This document shows positions 15,216-24,799 of a DNA stretch of 64,000 nucleotides, piece by piece; the first letter of the stretch is position 1, and each line of letters opens with the position of its first letter. A program made the translations under genes and the position numbers. The DNA is from Streptomyces lydicus (GTDB lineage Bacteria; Actinomycetota; Actinomycetes; Streptomycetales; Streptomycetaceae), in the NCBI RefSeq assembly GCF_000717345.1, contig NZ_JNZA01000032.1:39417-103416 (forward strand), read 5' to 3'. Under the pieces are notes generated by a model. The model ran no database searches, had not been told where the DNA came from, and saw only the letters and a program-made list of their open reading frames with translations.

Positions 15216-16568
15216 TCAGCCGGCGGACGGCGCGGGCGCGGCCGGTGCCGTCGCCGGGGTGAGCCGCAGCGCGGCGACGTGCGCCACGACCACGGCGACG
15301 ATGACCAGCGGCATGACGGTCAGTCCGTTGCTGCCCATCAGCAGCGTGGCCAGCAGCACCGAGGTCATCGGCAGTCTGAGCATCGCCGCCCCCAGCGCGC
15401 CGACGCCCATCGCGAAGCCCGCGGTGAGCGACAGTCCGGGCAGGTGGGACAGGATGACCCCGCCGGCCGCGCCGAGGAACAGCGCCGGGAAGATCGGGCC
15501 GCCCCGGAAGGCGCTGAGCGACGCACAGTAGGCCAGGCCCTTGCACACCACGAGGAGCAGCAGCGCCCCCACCGAGTAGCCGGCGCTGTCCCGGAACAGC
15601 GACCCGAGCGCCGACTGCCCCGAGTAGAGCATCTCGGTCGCGGGCTTGCCGGTGGCCAGGGCGAACCCGGCCGCCAGCGCCCCGACCACCAGGCCCATCG
15701 CCACCGTCATCGGCACCCGGTGCCGCCCCACCCGCTCCTTCAGCAGCAGCGAGAGCCGCCGTACGCCGCCCCCGAAGCAGGCCGCGGCCAGCCCGATGAC
15801 CAGCGCCCAGCCGAACTCCGAGAGCGTCGGTCCGGAGGCCCTGGGGATGTCGTGCAGCGCGAGCGAGTACGTACCGAGTCCGGTCCAGTCCCCCAGCCCG
15901 GTGAAGATCAGCGCGCCGACGCCGGACGCGAGCAGGCCGGGCAGCAGCAGCGCGCCCAGCATCGGGCCGACCGGCGCCGCCACCTCCATCAGCAGGAACG
16001 CGCCCAGCAGCGGGGAGCCGAGCAGCGCGCTGACCGCCGCGAAGCTGCCGGCGGCCGCCACCGCGGCGACGGTCCGCTCCGGCAGGCCCCGGCCCACCAG
16101 CCGTGCGGCGCCCGCGGACAGCCCGCCGCCGAGCGCGATCAGCGGCGCCTCCGGCCCGAGCACCGCACCGAAGCTGAGGGAGGCCAGGGCCGCGAGGACG
16201 ATGCCGGGGAGCGCGGAGAGTGCGGGCGCGCCGCCGAGCGCCAGCCCGTCGGCCGGCTCATGGCCGCCGTGGCCCGGCAGGTGGCGGACCGTCAGCCCGA
16301 CCAGCAGGCCGGCCACCACCAGCATCGGCACCGGCCACCACCACGGCGTCCCGGCGAAGCCCAGCGCCCGGGGCAGCGCTTGCATGATCAGCGGTTCCAG
16401 TTCGTGCACCAGCGCCAGAAAGCCGAACGCCACCGCGCAGACCGGGACGCCGATCACCGCCGCGATCAGCAGCAGCTTCAGATAGCCGCGGGTGCGGGCC
16501 GGCGCGTAGGGGTCCTGGGGCACACCGGGAGGTGTCCCGCCGCCCGGGCCGGTGGGGCCGACCGCCAT
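15216..16568 (-). CDS. ClC-family chloride channel/transporter-like membrane protein
   Basis: A 450-residue polytopic protein with ClC-type helices. The selectivity segments are recognisable in divergent form: GPEAPLIALGGG (equivalent of GKEGP) and FRGGPIFPALFLGAAGG (equivalent of GxFxP). The N terminus is cytoplasmic and Pro/Gly-rich. No CBS domains are attached. The ATG at 16568 is preceded by GGAGGCGAGG; the longer open frame upstream overlaps the LysR gene and is a shadow. Its stop converges with the PHP gene 11 bp away. Whether it is channel or antiporter cannot be told. Confidence 0.85.
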   Translation of the reverse strand: MAVGPTGPGGGTPPGVPQDPYAPARTRGYLKLLLIAAVIGVPVCAVAFGFLALVHELEPLIMQALPRALGFAGTPWWWPVPMLVVAGLLVGLTVRHLPGHGGHEPADGLALGGAPALSALPGIVLAALASLSFGAVLGPEAPLIALGGGLSAGAARLVGRGLPERTVAAVAAAGSFAAVSALLGSPLLGAFLLMEVAAPVGPMLGALLLPGLLASGVGALIFTGLGDWTGLGTYSLALHDIPRASGPTLSEFGWALVIGLAAACFGGGVRRLSLLLKERVGRHRVPMTVAMGLVVGALAAGFALATGKPATEMLYSGQSALGSLFRDSAGYSVGALLLLVVCKGLAYCASLSAFRGGPIFPALFLGAAGGVILSHLPGLSLTAGFAMGVGALGAAMLRLPMTSVLLATLLMGSNGLTVMPLVIVAVVVAHVAALRLTPATAPAAPAPSAG

Positions 16569-16662
16569 CGCCTCGCCTCCTCGCCGCCGCCACGAGGAGC
16601 GTGCCACGGCCGGACCCGGCCGGTGCGCAGGACGCGGTCCGCGCCACCCGAACGCCGTCGCG

Positions 16663-17571
16663 TCACCCCTGCGGGGCCGCCGCCTCCCGCAGCGCGGCCA
16701 GCACCGGGCGGAACAGCGGATGGTCCTCGGCTCCCCGGCGTACCGCGGCGAACACCCGGCGGGTGGGCGCGACTCCGTCGACGGGCCGGACCACCACTCC
16801 CGTGAGGTCCACGTCGCGCAGCGCCGAGCGCGGCACGAGCGCCACGCCCGCCGCGGCCGAGGCGAGGGCGACGACCGCGCGGAAGTCGTCGGAGGAGTGC
16901 TCCAGCCGCGGCTGGAAGCCGGCGTTCTCGCAGGCCAGGACGACCACGTCATGGCAGGGGTTGCCGGGGTAGGGGCCGATCCAGAGGTCGTCGGCGAGCG
17001 CGGCGACCGCTACCTGAGGCGTCGCGGCGAGCCGGTGCCCGGTGGGCAGGACCGCGTCGAACGGCTCCGCGTAGAGCGGGACGCGGGTCAGCCGGGGGTC
17101 GTCCGCGCGGGGCGCGCCCCGGTATTCGACGGCCACCGCCACATCGACCTGCCGGTCGAGGACCATCCGCAGGCTGGCGTCGCCCTCGGCGTCCTGGACG
17201 CGGACCCGGATGCCGGGCGCGGAACGGGCGAGCGCGGTGAGCGCGGGCGCGACCACCAGGCCGATGCCGGTGGCGAAGGCCGCGACGGTGACCGTGCCGG
17301 CCTCGCCCGAGCCGTAGGCGGCGAGCTCGGACTCGGCGCGTTCCAGCTGGGCGAGGACGGCGTTGGCGTGGGTGAGCAGGATGTCGCCCGCGGCGGTCAG
17401 CCGCACACCGCGGGCGCTGCGGTCGACGAGGCGGTGCCCGGTCTCCTGCTCCAGCGCCGCCAGCTGCTGGGAGACCGCTGACGGCGTGAGGTAGAGCGCG
17501 GCGGCCGCGGCGGTGACCGTGCGGTGGTCGGCCACCGCACGGAGGATGTGCAGCCGGCGTGCTTCGATCAT
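16663..17571 (-). CDS. LysR-family transcriptional regulator
   Basis: A 302-residue LysR protein: an N-terminal winged HTH (LHILRAVADHRTVTAAAAALYLTPSAVSQQLAALEQETG) and a C-terminal effector-binding domain with the VAVEYRG and LPTGHRLA segments usual in this family. The start MIEARRLHILRAV fits family length; an alternative GTG at 17610 overlaps the kbl stop as GTGA and would add 13 residues through translational coupling. Lying directly downstream of tdh-kbl, it may regulate threonine use, or the ClC-like gene 94 bp further on. Confidence 0.9.
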   Translation of the reverse strand: MIEARRLHILRAVADHRTVTAAAAALYLTPSAVSQQLAALEQETGHRLVDRSARGVRLTAAGDILLTHANAVLAQLERAESELAAYGSGEAGTVTVAAFATGIGLVVAPALTALARSAPGIRVRVQDAEGDASLRMVLDRQVDVAVAVEYRGAPRADDPRLTRVPLYAEPFDAVLPTGHRLAATPQVAVAALADDLWIGPYPGNPCHDVVVLACENAGFQPRLEHSSDDFRAVVALASAAAGVALVPRSALRDVDLTGVVVRPVDGVAPTRRVFAAVRRGAEDHPLFRPVLAALREAAAPQG

Positions 17572-17606
17572 GTGGCTATTTTCGCAGGCCGGCCGCGCGG
17601 GTGGCG

Positions 17607-18869
17607 TCACCCCGCGGCGGCGGCCCCCGTCTCGGCCGCCATGGCGGTCCGCGCGGCCACGAAGGCGTCCACCGCGCGGTTGACGTCCTCGGTGGAGTGC
17701 GCGGCCGACAGCTGGACGCGGATCCGCGCCTGGCCCTGCGGGACGACCGGGTAGGAGAAACCGATGACGTACACCCCGCGCTCCAGGAGCAGCTCCGCCA
17801 TGCGGGCCGCCTCGGCCGCGTCGCCGATCATGACGGGGGCGATGGCGTGGTCGCCGGGGAGGACGTCGAAGCCCTCCGCGGTCATCCGGGAGCGGAACAG
17901 CGCGGTGTTGGCCTGCAGCCGCTCGCGCAGCTCGCCGGCCGACTCCAGCAGGTCGAGCACCTTCAGCGAGGCGGCGGCGATCACCGGGGCGAGCGAGTTG
18001 GAGAAGAGGTACGGGCGCGAGCGCTGGCGCAGCAGGGCGACGATCTCGGCGCGGGCCGCGACGTAGCCGCCGGAGGCGCCGCCGAGGGCCTTGCCGAGGG
18101 TGCCGGTGATGATGTCGACGCGGTCCATGACGCCGTGCAGCTCGGGGGTGCCGCGGCCGCCGGGGCCGACGAAGCCGACCGCGTGTGAGTCGTCGACCAT
18201 CACCATCGCGCCGTGGCGGTCGGCCAGATCGCAGATCTCGTCCAGGGGTGCCACGTAGCCGTCCATCGAGAAGACGCCGTCGGTGACGATCAGGGTGCGG
18301 CCGGCGCCCCCTTCGGTGGCCTCCTTCAACTGGCGTTCCAGGTCGGCCATGTCGCGGTTGGCGTAGCGGTAGCGGCGAGCCTTGGACAGCCGGATGCCGT
18401 CGATGATGGACGCGTGGTTGAGGGCGTCGGAGATCACCGCGTCGTCCGGGCCGAGCAGGGTCTCGAAGACGCCGCCGTTGGCGTCGAAGCAGGAGGAGTA
18501 CAGGATGGTGTCCTCCTGGCCGAGGAACCCGGAGATCCGCTGCTCCAGCTCCTTGTGGACCTCCTGGGTGCCGCAGATGAAGCGGACCGAGGCGAGGCCG
18601 TAGCCCCAGCGGTCGAGCGCCTCGTGGGCGGCGGCGACGACCTCGGGGTGGTCGGCGAGGCCGAGGTAGTTGTTGGCGCAGAAGTTGAGGACCTCGCCGG
18701 GGCTGCTCTCCCCCGCCTCTCGGCTTCGCTCGAGCAGGGGAGACCCCATCGCGGTGACCGCGACGGTGGCGGACTGCGGGGTGCTGATGACGCGCTCGGG
18801 CTTGTGCAGGCCGGCGGCGCGGATCTCGTCGAGGGTGGTGCGCAGTTCGTCACGCACGGCGTCAAACAT
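17607..18869 (-). CDS. kbl: glycine C-acetyltransferase (2-amino-3-ketobutyrate CoA ligase)
   Basis: A 420-residue PLP enzyme that splits 2-amino-3-ketobutyrate with CoA into glycine and acetyl-CoA, the second step of threonine degradation. Diagnostic features are [45 protein letters not shown] and the PLP lysine K260 in [10 protein letters not shown]. Relative to the familiar E. coli enzyme there is an extra stretch of about 16 residues (41-57, [17 protein letters not shown]) just before the core. It is encoded by an in-frame palindromic repeat. AAGGAG precedes the ATG. tdh lies 42 bp upstream in the same direction. Confidence 0.96.
   Translation of the reverse strand: MFDAVRDELRTTLDEIRAAGLHKPERVISTPQSATVAVTAMGSPLLERSREAGESSPGEVLNFCANNYLGLADHPEVVAAAHEALDRWGYGLASVRFICGTQEVHKELEQRISGFLGQEDTILYSSCFDANGGVFETLLGPDDAVISDALNHASIIDGIRLSKARRYRYANRDMADLERQLKEATEGGAGRTLIVTDGVFSMDGYVAPLDEICDLADRHGAMVMVDDSHAVGFVGPGGRGTPELHGVMDRVDIITGTLGKALGGASGGYVAARAEIVALLRQRSRPYLFSNSLAPVIAAASLKVLDLLESAGELRERLQANTALFRSRMTAEGFDVLPGDHAIAPVMIGDAAEAARMAELLLERGVYVIGFSYPVVPQGQARIRVQLSAAHSTEDVNRAVDAFVAARTAMAAETGAAAAG
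18706..18747 (-). repeat. Streptomyces-type short palindromic repeat inserted in frame in kbl
   Basis: On the kbl coding strand this reads GGGGTCTCCCCTGCTCGAGC, then GAA, then GCCGAGAGGCGGGGGAGAG. CTCG and GC arms pair with GC and CGAG around a GAA loop (one bulged A), flanked by CCCC/GGGG arms. It resembles a short intergenic palindrome I associate with Streptomyces genomes, but here it is translated. A related hairpin lies at 61103-61134. Confidence 0.6.
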
Positions 18870-18911
18870 GGGGTGCTCCTTGGGTGGCGGTAGGGCGAAC
18901 CGAGCCGGGAA

Positions 18912-19940
18912 TCAGGCGGTCCAGTCGAGGATGATCTTGCCGCTGCGGCCGCTGGCGGCGTCGTCGAAGGCGGCGTCGAAGTCCTGGTAGGAGTAGCGGC
19001 CGGTGATCACGGGCGCGAGGTCGAGACCGCCTTCGAGCAGTACGGACATCGCGTACCAGGTCTCGAACATCTCCCGGCCATAGATGCCCTTGATCGTGAT
19101 CATGGAGGTGACGATCCGGGACCAGTCGACGGGGAATTCCTGCGCGGGCAGACCGAGCATGGCGATCCGGCCGCCGTTGGTCATGTTGGCGATCATGTCG
19201 CGCATCGCCTCGGGCCGGCCGGACATCTCCAGGCCGATGTCGAAGCCCTCGCGCAGGCCCAGTTCGCGCTGGCCGTCGGCGATGGTCGCCTCGGCGACGT
19301 TGAGCGCGAGGCTGACGCCGACCTTGCGGGCCAGGTCCAGGCGCTCCTCGCTGACATCGGTGATCACGACGTTGCGGGCGCCGGCGTGCCGGGCGACGGC
19401 CGCCGCCATGATGCCGATCGGTCCGGCGCCGGTGATCAGGACGTCCTCGCCGACCAGCGGGAACGACAGCGCGGTGTGCACGGCGTTGCCGAACGGGTCG
19501 AAGACCGCGGCGATGTCGAGGTCGACGGGGACGCGGTGCACCCACACATTGGTGGCGGGCAGCGCCACGTACTCGGCGAAGGCGCCGTCCCGGCCGACGC
19601 CGAGGCCGACGGTGGCGCGGCACAGATGGCGGCGCCCGGCGAGGCAGTTGCGGCACTTGCCGCAGACGAGGTGGCCCTCGCCGCTGACCAGATCGCCGGC
19701 CTTGATCTCGGTCACGTCGCGGCCGGTCCCCACCACCTCGCCGACGAATTCGTGGCCGAGGGTCAGCGGGGTGTGCACGGCCTGCTGGGCCCAGCCGTCC
19801 CAGGCGCGAATGTGCAGATCGGTGCCGCAGATGCCGGTGCGGAGCACCTTGATCAGTACGTCGCCCGGGCCGACGGACGGCTCCGGCACCTCCGTGAGCC
19901 AGAGTCCCGGCTCCGCCTTCTGCTTGACCAGTGCCTTCAC
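18912..19940 (-). CDS. tdh: L-threonine 3-dehydrogenase
   Basis: A 342-residue zinc alcohol-dehydrogenase-fold enzyme oxidising L-threonine to 2-amino-3-ketobutyrate with NAD+. Catalytic zinc residues are Cys38 (GICGTDLHI) and the His63-Glu64 pair of GHEFVGEV. The structural zinc cluster is [14 protein letters not shown]. The Rossmann motif [10 protein letters not shown] is followed by the NAD-selecting ITDV segment. The next gene, kbl, catalyses the following step, so the pair turns threonine into glycine and acetyl-CoA in the cytosol. The divergent neighbour is a secreted protease. Confidence 0.96.
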   Translation of the reverse strand: MKALVKQKAEPGLWLTEVPEPSVGPGDVLIKVLRTGICGTDLHIRAWDGWAQQAVHTPLTLGHEFVGEVVGTGRDVTEIKAGDLVSGEGHLVCGKCRNCLAGRRHLCRATVGLGVGRDGAFAEYVALPATNVWVHRVPVDLDIAAVFDPFGNAVHTALSFPLVGEDVLITGAGPIGIMAAAVARHAGARNVVITDVSEERLDLARKVGVSLALNVAEATIADGQRELGLREGFDIGLEMSGRPEAMRDMIANMTNGGRIAMLGLPAQEFPVDWSRIVTSMITIKGIYGREMFETWYAMSVLLEGGLDLAPVITGRYSYQDFDAAFDDAASGRSGKIILDWTA

Positions 19941-20284
19941 CGCGACGGCTCCCGTACGTAAAAGTGACCTGCCGGGGGCGCATACCGGCCACCCGATCTT
20001 CGTTCAGGAAATCTTCCGTACCTCGACCGCCAGGTCCATCGAGGTTTTCTTAAATGCGGTCACAGCTGACCTTTACGCCCGTCTCGTGCGCGGGTGGGGA
20101 GCGGGCGGGCCGGGAGTGTAGGACGTCGCAGCCGCGAACGACGGAATTCATCACAGCTTGAGTGCCCCTGAGACCGGGGCGGACGGCGCTACGTAGGACT
20201 GGATGCAACCTCACACGGGTGCTGACGCGACGCACCTCGGCTTCCCGTGTGCATCGTTCCTGTGCGTCCCTGGAGGTCAGTGAA

Positions 20285-21799
20285 TTGAGCCACCGACATG
20301 TGAACAAGCGGACGGGCGCCATCGCCGGCGCGGCCGCGGCCGCCATCGCGGGCGCGGCGATCCTGCTCCCCAACGCCAACGCGAGCACGGACCGGCCCGC
20401 GGCCCTGCGGACCTTCAGCGCCCCTGCGGCCACCCAGGTGGCGACGGCTCTCAAGGCCGATCTCGGGGACCAGGCCGCCGGCTGGTACCTGGACGGTGCG
20501 AACGGTCACCTGGTCATGAACGTCCTTTCCGAGGACGACGCGACGAGCGTGCGGGCCAAGGGCGCGGTCGCCAAGGTCGTGCACAACAGCTTGACCGCGC
20601 TCAAGGCCGGTGCGCGGACGCTGCGGAACAACGCCTCGGTGCCCGGCACGGCGTGGTCGATCGATCCGAAGACCAACAAGATCGTGGTGCTGGCCGACAA
20701 GACGGTCACCGGCACCAAGATGGCCACGCTCAGCAAGGTGACCGACCAGATGGGTGCCGGCATGGTCACCGTCAAGCGGTCCCGTGGCGAGTTCAAGCGG
20801 TTCGACGGGGGGGCGATGGGCGGCGCGGCGAACGGCGACGCCAACGGCAACGCGAACGGCAATGCCAACGGGAACGCCAACGGTTCGGCCGACTCCAACG
20901 GCGGAGCCGGCGGGAGCGCGGCGAACAGCGGCGGCCAGGGCGGCGGCCAGGGGGGCGGTGCGGCGGCCGGGCCGGTGGGCGGCAGTGCCATCTTCGGTGG
21001 CAACGCCCGCTGTTCCCTCGGGTTCAACGTGACGGTCAAGGGCGCGCCCGCCTTCCTGACGGCGGGTCACTGCGGCAACGACTCCAAGACCTGGTCGGCG
21101 GACCAGGGCGGTGGGCAGCCGCTGGGCACGGTGGCCGACTCCCAGTTCCCGAAGACCGACTTCGCGCTGGTCACCTACGACGACCCGGGGGCCCAGCCGC
21201 AGAGCGCGGTCGACCTCGGCAACGGCAGCACCCAGGCGATCACCAAGGCCGCCGAGGCCGCGGTCGGCATGAAGGTGCAGCGGTCGGGTTCCACCACCGG
21301 TCTGCACGACGGCACCGTCACCGGCCTGGACGCCACGGTGAACTACGGCAACGGCGACATCGTCAACGGCCTGATACAGACGGACGTCTGCGCGGAGCCC
21401 GGCGACAGCGGCGGCTCGATGTTCTCCGGTGACTCGGCCGTCGGTCTGACCTCGGGCGGCAGCGGCGACTGCACCCAGGGCGGCGAGACCTTCTTCCAGC
21501 CGGTCACCGACGCCCTGCAGGCCACCGGGGCGGAGATCGGCGCCGGCGGCGGTGGCGGCGGTGACGCGGGCGGCAGCGCCGCGGGCGGCGGGGACCAGGG
21601 CGGCGGCGCCGCGGGTGCCGCGGACGGCGGCGCCGGCGACGCGGGTGCGGGCAGCGCGGGCGCCGGCGACGCGGGGGCGGCGAACGCGGGCGCCGGGGAC
21701 GCCGGTGCCGGCGACGCCGGCACCCAGGACCCCGGCACGGAGGCTCCGGGCACCGGCGCCCAGGACCCCGGTGCGGCGGCCGGCGACTCGCTCAACTGA
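20285..21799 (+). CDS. secreted chymotrypsin-like (S1/alpha-lytic type) serine protease
   Basis: A 504-residue exported protease: signal peptide (about residues 1-40, ending near PNANAS), a propeptide of the alpha-lytic/streptogrisin kind, a low-complexity Asn-Gly-Asn-Ala and Gly-rich linker (about 180-230), then the catalytic domain with His262 (TAGHC), Asp292 (KTDFALV) and Ser375 (PGDSGGS). After the domain comes a long Gly/Ala/Asp tail of GAGDAG repeats to the C terminus. The TTG at 20285 has GGAGG eight bases upstream and gives a normal signal peptide; GTG at 20300 is the alternative. The tail could be a cell-wall spacer, but no sorting signal or binding module follows. Confidence 0.9.
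   Translation: MSHRHVNKRTGAIAGAAAAAIAGAAILLPNANASTDRPAALRTFSAPAATQVATALKADLGDQAAGWYLDGANGHLVMNVLSEDDATSVRAKGAVAKVVHNSLTALKAGARTLRNNASVPGTAWSIDPKTNKIVVLADKTVTGTKMATLSKVTDQMGAGMVTVKRSRGEFKRFDGGAMGGAANGDANGNANGNANGNANGSADSNGGAGGSAANSGGQGGGQGGGAAAGPVGGSAIFGGNARCSLGFNVTVKGAPAFLTAGHCGNDSKTWSADQGGGQPLGTVADSQFPKTDFALVTYDDPGAQPQSAVDLGNGSTQAITKAAEAAVGMKVQRSGSTTGLHDGTVTGLDATVNYGNGDIVNGLIQTDVCAEPGDSGGSMFSGDSAVGLTSGGSGDCTQGGETFFQPVTDALQATGAEIGAGGGGGGDAGGSAAGGGDQGGGAAGAADGGAGDAGAGSAGAGDAGAANAGAGDAGAGDAGTQDPGTEAPGTGAQDPGAAAGDSLN
20831..20884 (+). repeat. 12-bp coding repeats for an Asn-Gly-Asn-Ala linker
   Basis: Four and a half copies of a 12-bp unit of the form AACGGCAACGCC encode an alternating N-G-N-A/D-A linker between the propeptide and catalytic domain of the secreted protease. 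Copies differ mainly at third positions, so the peptide pattern rather than the DNA is conserved. Confidence 0.75.
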
Positions 21800-21833
21800 C
21801 CGCAGGAAAAAGGAGGTTCGCACTCCGCACGGT

Positions 21834-21864
21834 CCCGCCCGTCCCCCTGACGACGGCGGGCGGG
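21834..21864 (+). terminator. GC-rich hairpin after the protease gene
   Basis: CCCGCCCGTC at 21834-21843 pairs, with a small bulge, with GACGGCGGGCGGGG at 21850-21864, 35 bp past the protease stop. It is a likely rho-independent-type hairpin without a U-tract. Confidence 0.5.
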
Positions 21865-21968
21865 GCCGGCGGGGAGTACGGGGCCCCTGAGTGCGGCGGA
21901 ACCATAGCGACCGCCGGCGGAGCGGTGTCAGAATACCGGCCCTACTCCGACCCTTGCTCAGGGGCACC

Positions 21969-24767
21969 ATGGCGTCGAACGAACTCGATTCCCCCATCCC
22001 CGTCTTCCGCGGAGCCGGGCATCTGCTCCGTCTGACAGCCGATCTGGTGCGCAGGCCCCGGCGTCGCGAGTGCCCCGAACCAGTGCGGCACCGTGGCGTG
22101 GCGCAGGGGCGCGAAGGGCTGCCGGTGGTCTGCCTGGTGGCCGGGGACGACCACACCCGGCTCGCCAAAGGGATCAGCTACTTCCTCAGCCACGCCGACC
22201 CCCGCCGGGTACCGCACGTCCTGCACGACCTGGAGTCCGGCCCCGACCCCGCCGCTCCCGCTCCCCCCGACTCCGTCGAGGCGGTGCGGCGCACCCTGGA
22301 GCGGCTGGCGCAGGGCTTCGCCCTCGGCGTCAACGGCAGCGACGGGCGGGTCCGGTTCCGCCGCTTCGGCCTGGTCAACTGGCTGACGCAGGTCGGCGCG
22401 GGCGGCGGGCCCAGCCACCCCGGCGACGTCGAGGGCAACGACCACTCGCTGCTCCAGGCCCTGCGGGAGCGGGAGTTCCGGCGCCGGCGGCTGTTCGGGC
22501 TGCTGCGCTCCCCGGAGACCGAACTCGCGGTGGACGGCAAGGTGCCCTGGTGGGTGTGGCTGTTCGCGGTGCACGTCTTCCCGCTCGCGTGGTTCCGGGT
22601 GCGCCGCGGGCTGGGCTGCGCGTACCGCTGGCTGCTCAACCAGCCGTATCTCGCACCGCGCGACCCGGGCACCTTCACCGGGTTCGCCGAGCGGCTGACC
22701 ACCCCGCACAACCAGGTCGAAGACCCCGAGCAGCTGCGGAAGTTAATGGTCAACGCGTTCCTGGAGGACCTGCGGGTCGCGTTCCGCCGCCGCTTCTGGC
22801 GGCCCCGGACGGCCCGCCGGACCGCTTACTGCGTGGCGCTGCTGGACGGTCTGGGCCCCGACAACTGCGGCTATCCGCTGCTGCGGACGATCATCGACGT
22901 GCGCAACGAGACCGGCGCCTTCGACCCGCTGCTGGTCATCGCCTGCGGTGCCGAACCGCCCGCCGAGGGCTCCGAGGTCCGTGAGGACTGGGGGCACAGG
23001 TCCCTGTGGGAGCTCACCGACCGGCTGTACGGCGGCTGGCGGGAGACCTTCCTGCACCAGGGCCGGGCCCGGAACCGCGCGCCCTGGTACCTGCCGGTCA
23101 GCATTCCGCCGCTGATGCCGTCGTCCCATGAGACCTACGAGCTGACGCGGCGGCTGGAGGTCGCCCAGGACGCCCGGCTGCGGATCCCCGAACCGCCGCT
23201 GTGGGCGCGCCGGGTGACGTCCGTGGTGGCGGCCTGCGCGGTGACCGTCGCGCTGCTGGGCGCCGCCGGTCTGGTGCTGCGCACCGAGAGCGGCTTCCGG
23301 GACGCGCACTGCGGCCTGGGCCGCTTCGACGACGACGCGCAGACCCTGCGCACCGCACCGACCGGCGAGTGCATCGGGGTGGCGCGGTACGGCTTCACCT
23401 TCCACTCCCCCGACCCGTCGCTCGACAACACCCTGCAGACCGTCTACGCCCAGAACGCCCGCGCCGACGAGGCCCACAAGGCGTCCCCGGAGCGCCCGTT
23501 CGTCACCCTGGTCCACCTCTCCGCGCTGCTCAGCGTCTCGGGGAAGCCGGCCGGCCAGCTCGCCTACGGGCGCGAGGCGCTGCAGGGCGCGGCGAGCGCC
23601 CAGTCCCGGCAGCTGCGCAGCACCGGCGCGACCGAACCGATCCTGCGGATCTTCCCCGCCAACGCCGGTTCGGGGATGCGTTTCGGCACCCAGGTGGTGG
23701 ACATCCTCGACGCGCTCAAGCAGCAGGACCCGTCGATCGTCGGGGTCACCGGGCTCGACCAGAGCCGCGAGGCGACCAACCGGACGATCCGCAAGCTGAC
23801 CGCGGTGGGACTGCCGATGGTGGCCACGACCCTGTCCGCGGATTCCCTGGTGCGGCAGTCACCCATGTACTTCCAGGTGTCGCCGCAGAACACCCGGGAG
23901 GCGGACGTCGCCGCCGCGTACGCCGATCACGTGGTGGCCCGGGACGGGAGGAAACCGGCCCGCCAGGTGCGGATCATCGGCTCGGCCGACCCCACCGACA
24001 CCTACAGCAGGACCCTCAGCGACGATGTCGCACGGCGTTTCAAGGCCCGCGGGTTCGCGGTGGAGCGGACCCCGTTCACCCCGCCCCCGCCGCCGGGCCG
24101 GGAGCCCTCGTCGGACGCCCCGGGGCCGGGGACGGTCGGCCAGCGCAGCTGCTCCTACCGGGGTGTGGTGTTCTTCGCCGGGCGCGCGGAGGACTTCGAG
24201 TCGCTGCTCGGCGGGATCAACGAGTCCTGCAACTCCGCTCCGCCGGCGCTCCTCGGCGGTGACGACGTGGCGCGGCTGGCGGCCGACGCGGACCGCCGCG
24301 AGCACTACCCCGGGATCCCGTACGACTTCCTGGACTTCACGCTCGGCTCGGCGCGCTGCGACGGCAGCAGCGAGCTGTACGCGGAGCTGAGCCGGATCTT
24401 CCACGACGAGTGCGCGAAGATCCCCAACTCCTCGTTGGACGGCCATGCGGCGCTCGGCTTCGACGCGGTCAAGCTGTACGTCAACGCGGTCAAGCAACTG
24501 CGGGAGGAGGCCGCGCAGATGCCGCTGACGCCGCCCGCGGTGTGGCATGCGATCAGCGGGGTGCACGGCGACGAGGCGCTCGACGGGGCGAGCGGCATCA
24601 TCAGCTTCGGCGGGGACGTGGACCGCCAGGTCCCGCTGGACAAGCTGCTGTCGGTGCAGCACATCGACGGGACCGGCCACCCGACGCAGGCCGGGTTCTG
24701 CGGCCGGGTCGGCGGGCGGACGCAGTCGTCGTGGTGCCCGCCGCTGGAGCCGGAGAAGGGCCGCTGA
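21969..24767 (+). CDS. large membrane protein with extracytoplasmic periplasmic-binding-like domain
   Basis: A 932-residue protein of unknown function. Residues 1-410 are mostly cytoplasmic, with VVCLVAGDDHTRLAKGISYF near residue 50 and an aromatic-rich segment (WWVWLFAVHVFPLAWF) near 195. One clear membrane span (SVVAACAVTVALLGAAGLVL) lies at about 417-436. The rest looks like a type I periplasmic-binding fold: VGVTGLDQSREATN, VATTLSAD, YFQVSPQNTREADVAAAYAD and ALGFDAVKLYVNAVKQL are typical of Leu/Ile/Val-binding-like receptors. Codon 259 is TTA, implying bldA-dependent translation. The ATG at 21969 is preferred over a GTG at 21891. It may be a one-chain sensor; no kinase or cyclase domain is visible. 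Confidence 0.75.
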   Translation: MASNELDSPIPVFRGAGHLLRLTADLVRRPRRRECPEPVRHRGVAQGREGLPVVCLVAGDDHTRLAKGISYFLSHADPRRVPHVLHDLESGPDPAAPAPPDSVEAVRRTLERLAQGFALGVNGSDGRVRFRRFGLVNWLTQVGAGGGPSHPGDVEGNDHSLLQALREREFRRRRLFGLLRSPETELAVDGKVPWWVWLFAVHVFPLAWFRVRRGLGCAYRWLLNQPYLAPRDPGTFTGFAERLTTPHNQVEDPEQLRKLMVNAFLEDLRVAFRRRFWRPRTARRTAYCVALLDGLGPDNCGYPLLRTIIDVRNETGAFDPLLVIACGAEPPAEGSEVREDWGHRSLWELTDRLYGGWRETFLHQGRARNRAPWYLPVSIPPLMPSSHETYELTRRLEVAQDARLRIPEPPLWARRVTSVVAACAVTVALLGAAGLVLRTESGFRDAHCGLGRFDDDAQTLRTAPTGECIGVARYGFTFHSPDPSLDNTLQTVYAQNARADEAHKASPERPFVTLVHLSALLSVSGKPAGQLAYGREALQGAASAQSRQLRSTGATEPILRIFPANAGSGMRFGTQVVDILDALKQQDPSIVGVTGLDQSREATNRTIRKLTAVGLPMVATTLSADSLVRQSPMYFQVSPQNTREADVAAAYADHVVARDGRKPARQVRIIGSADPTDTYSRTLSDDVARRFKARGFAVERTPFTPPPPPGREPSSDAPGPGTVGQRSCSYRGVVFFAGRAEDFESLLGGINESCNSAPPALLGGDDVARLAADADRREHYPGIPYDFLDFTLGSARCDGSSELYAELSRIFHDECAKIPNSSLDGHAALGFDAVKLYVNAVKQLREEAAQMPLTPPAVWHAISGVHGDEALDGASGIISFGGDVDRQVPLDKLLSVQHIDGTGHPTQAGFCGRVGGRTQSSWCPPLEPEKGR

Positions 24768-24799
24768 CCGAGAGGTGACACACCGTCAGGCCGGCGCGG

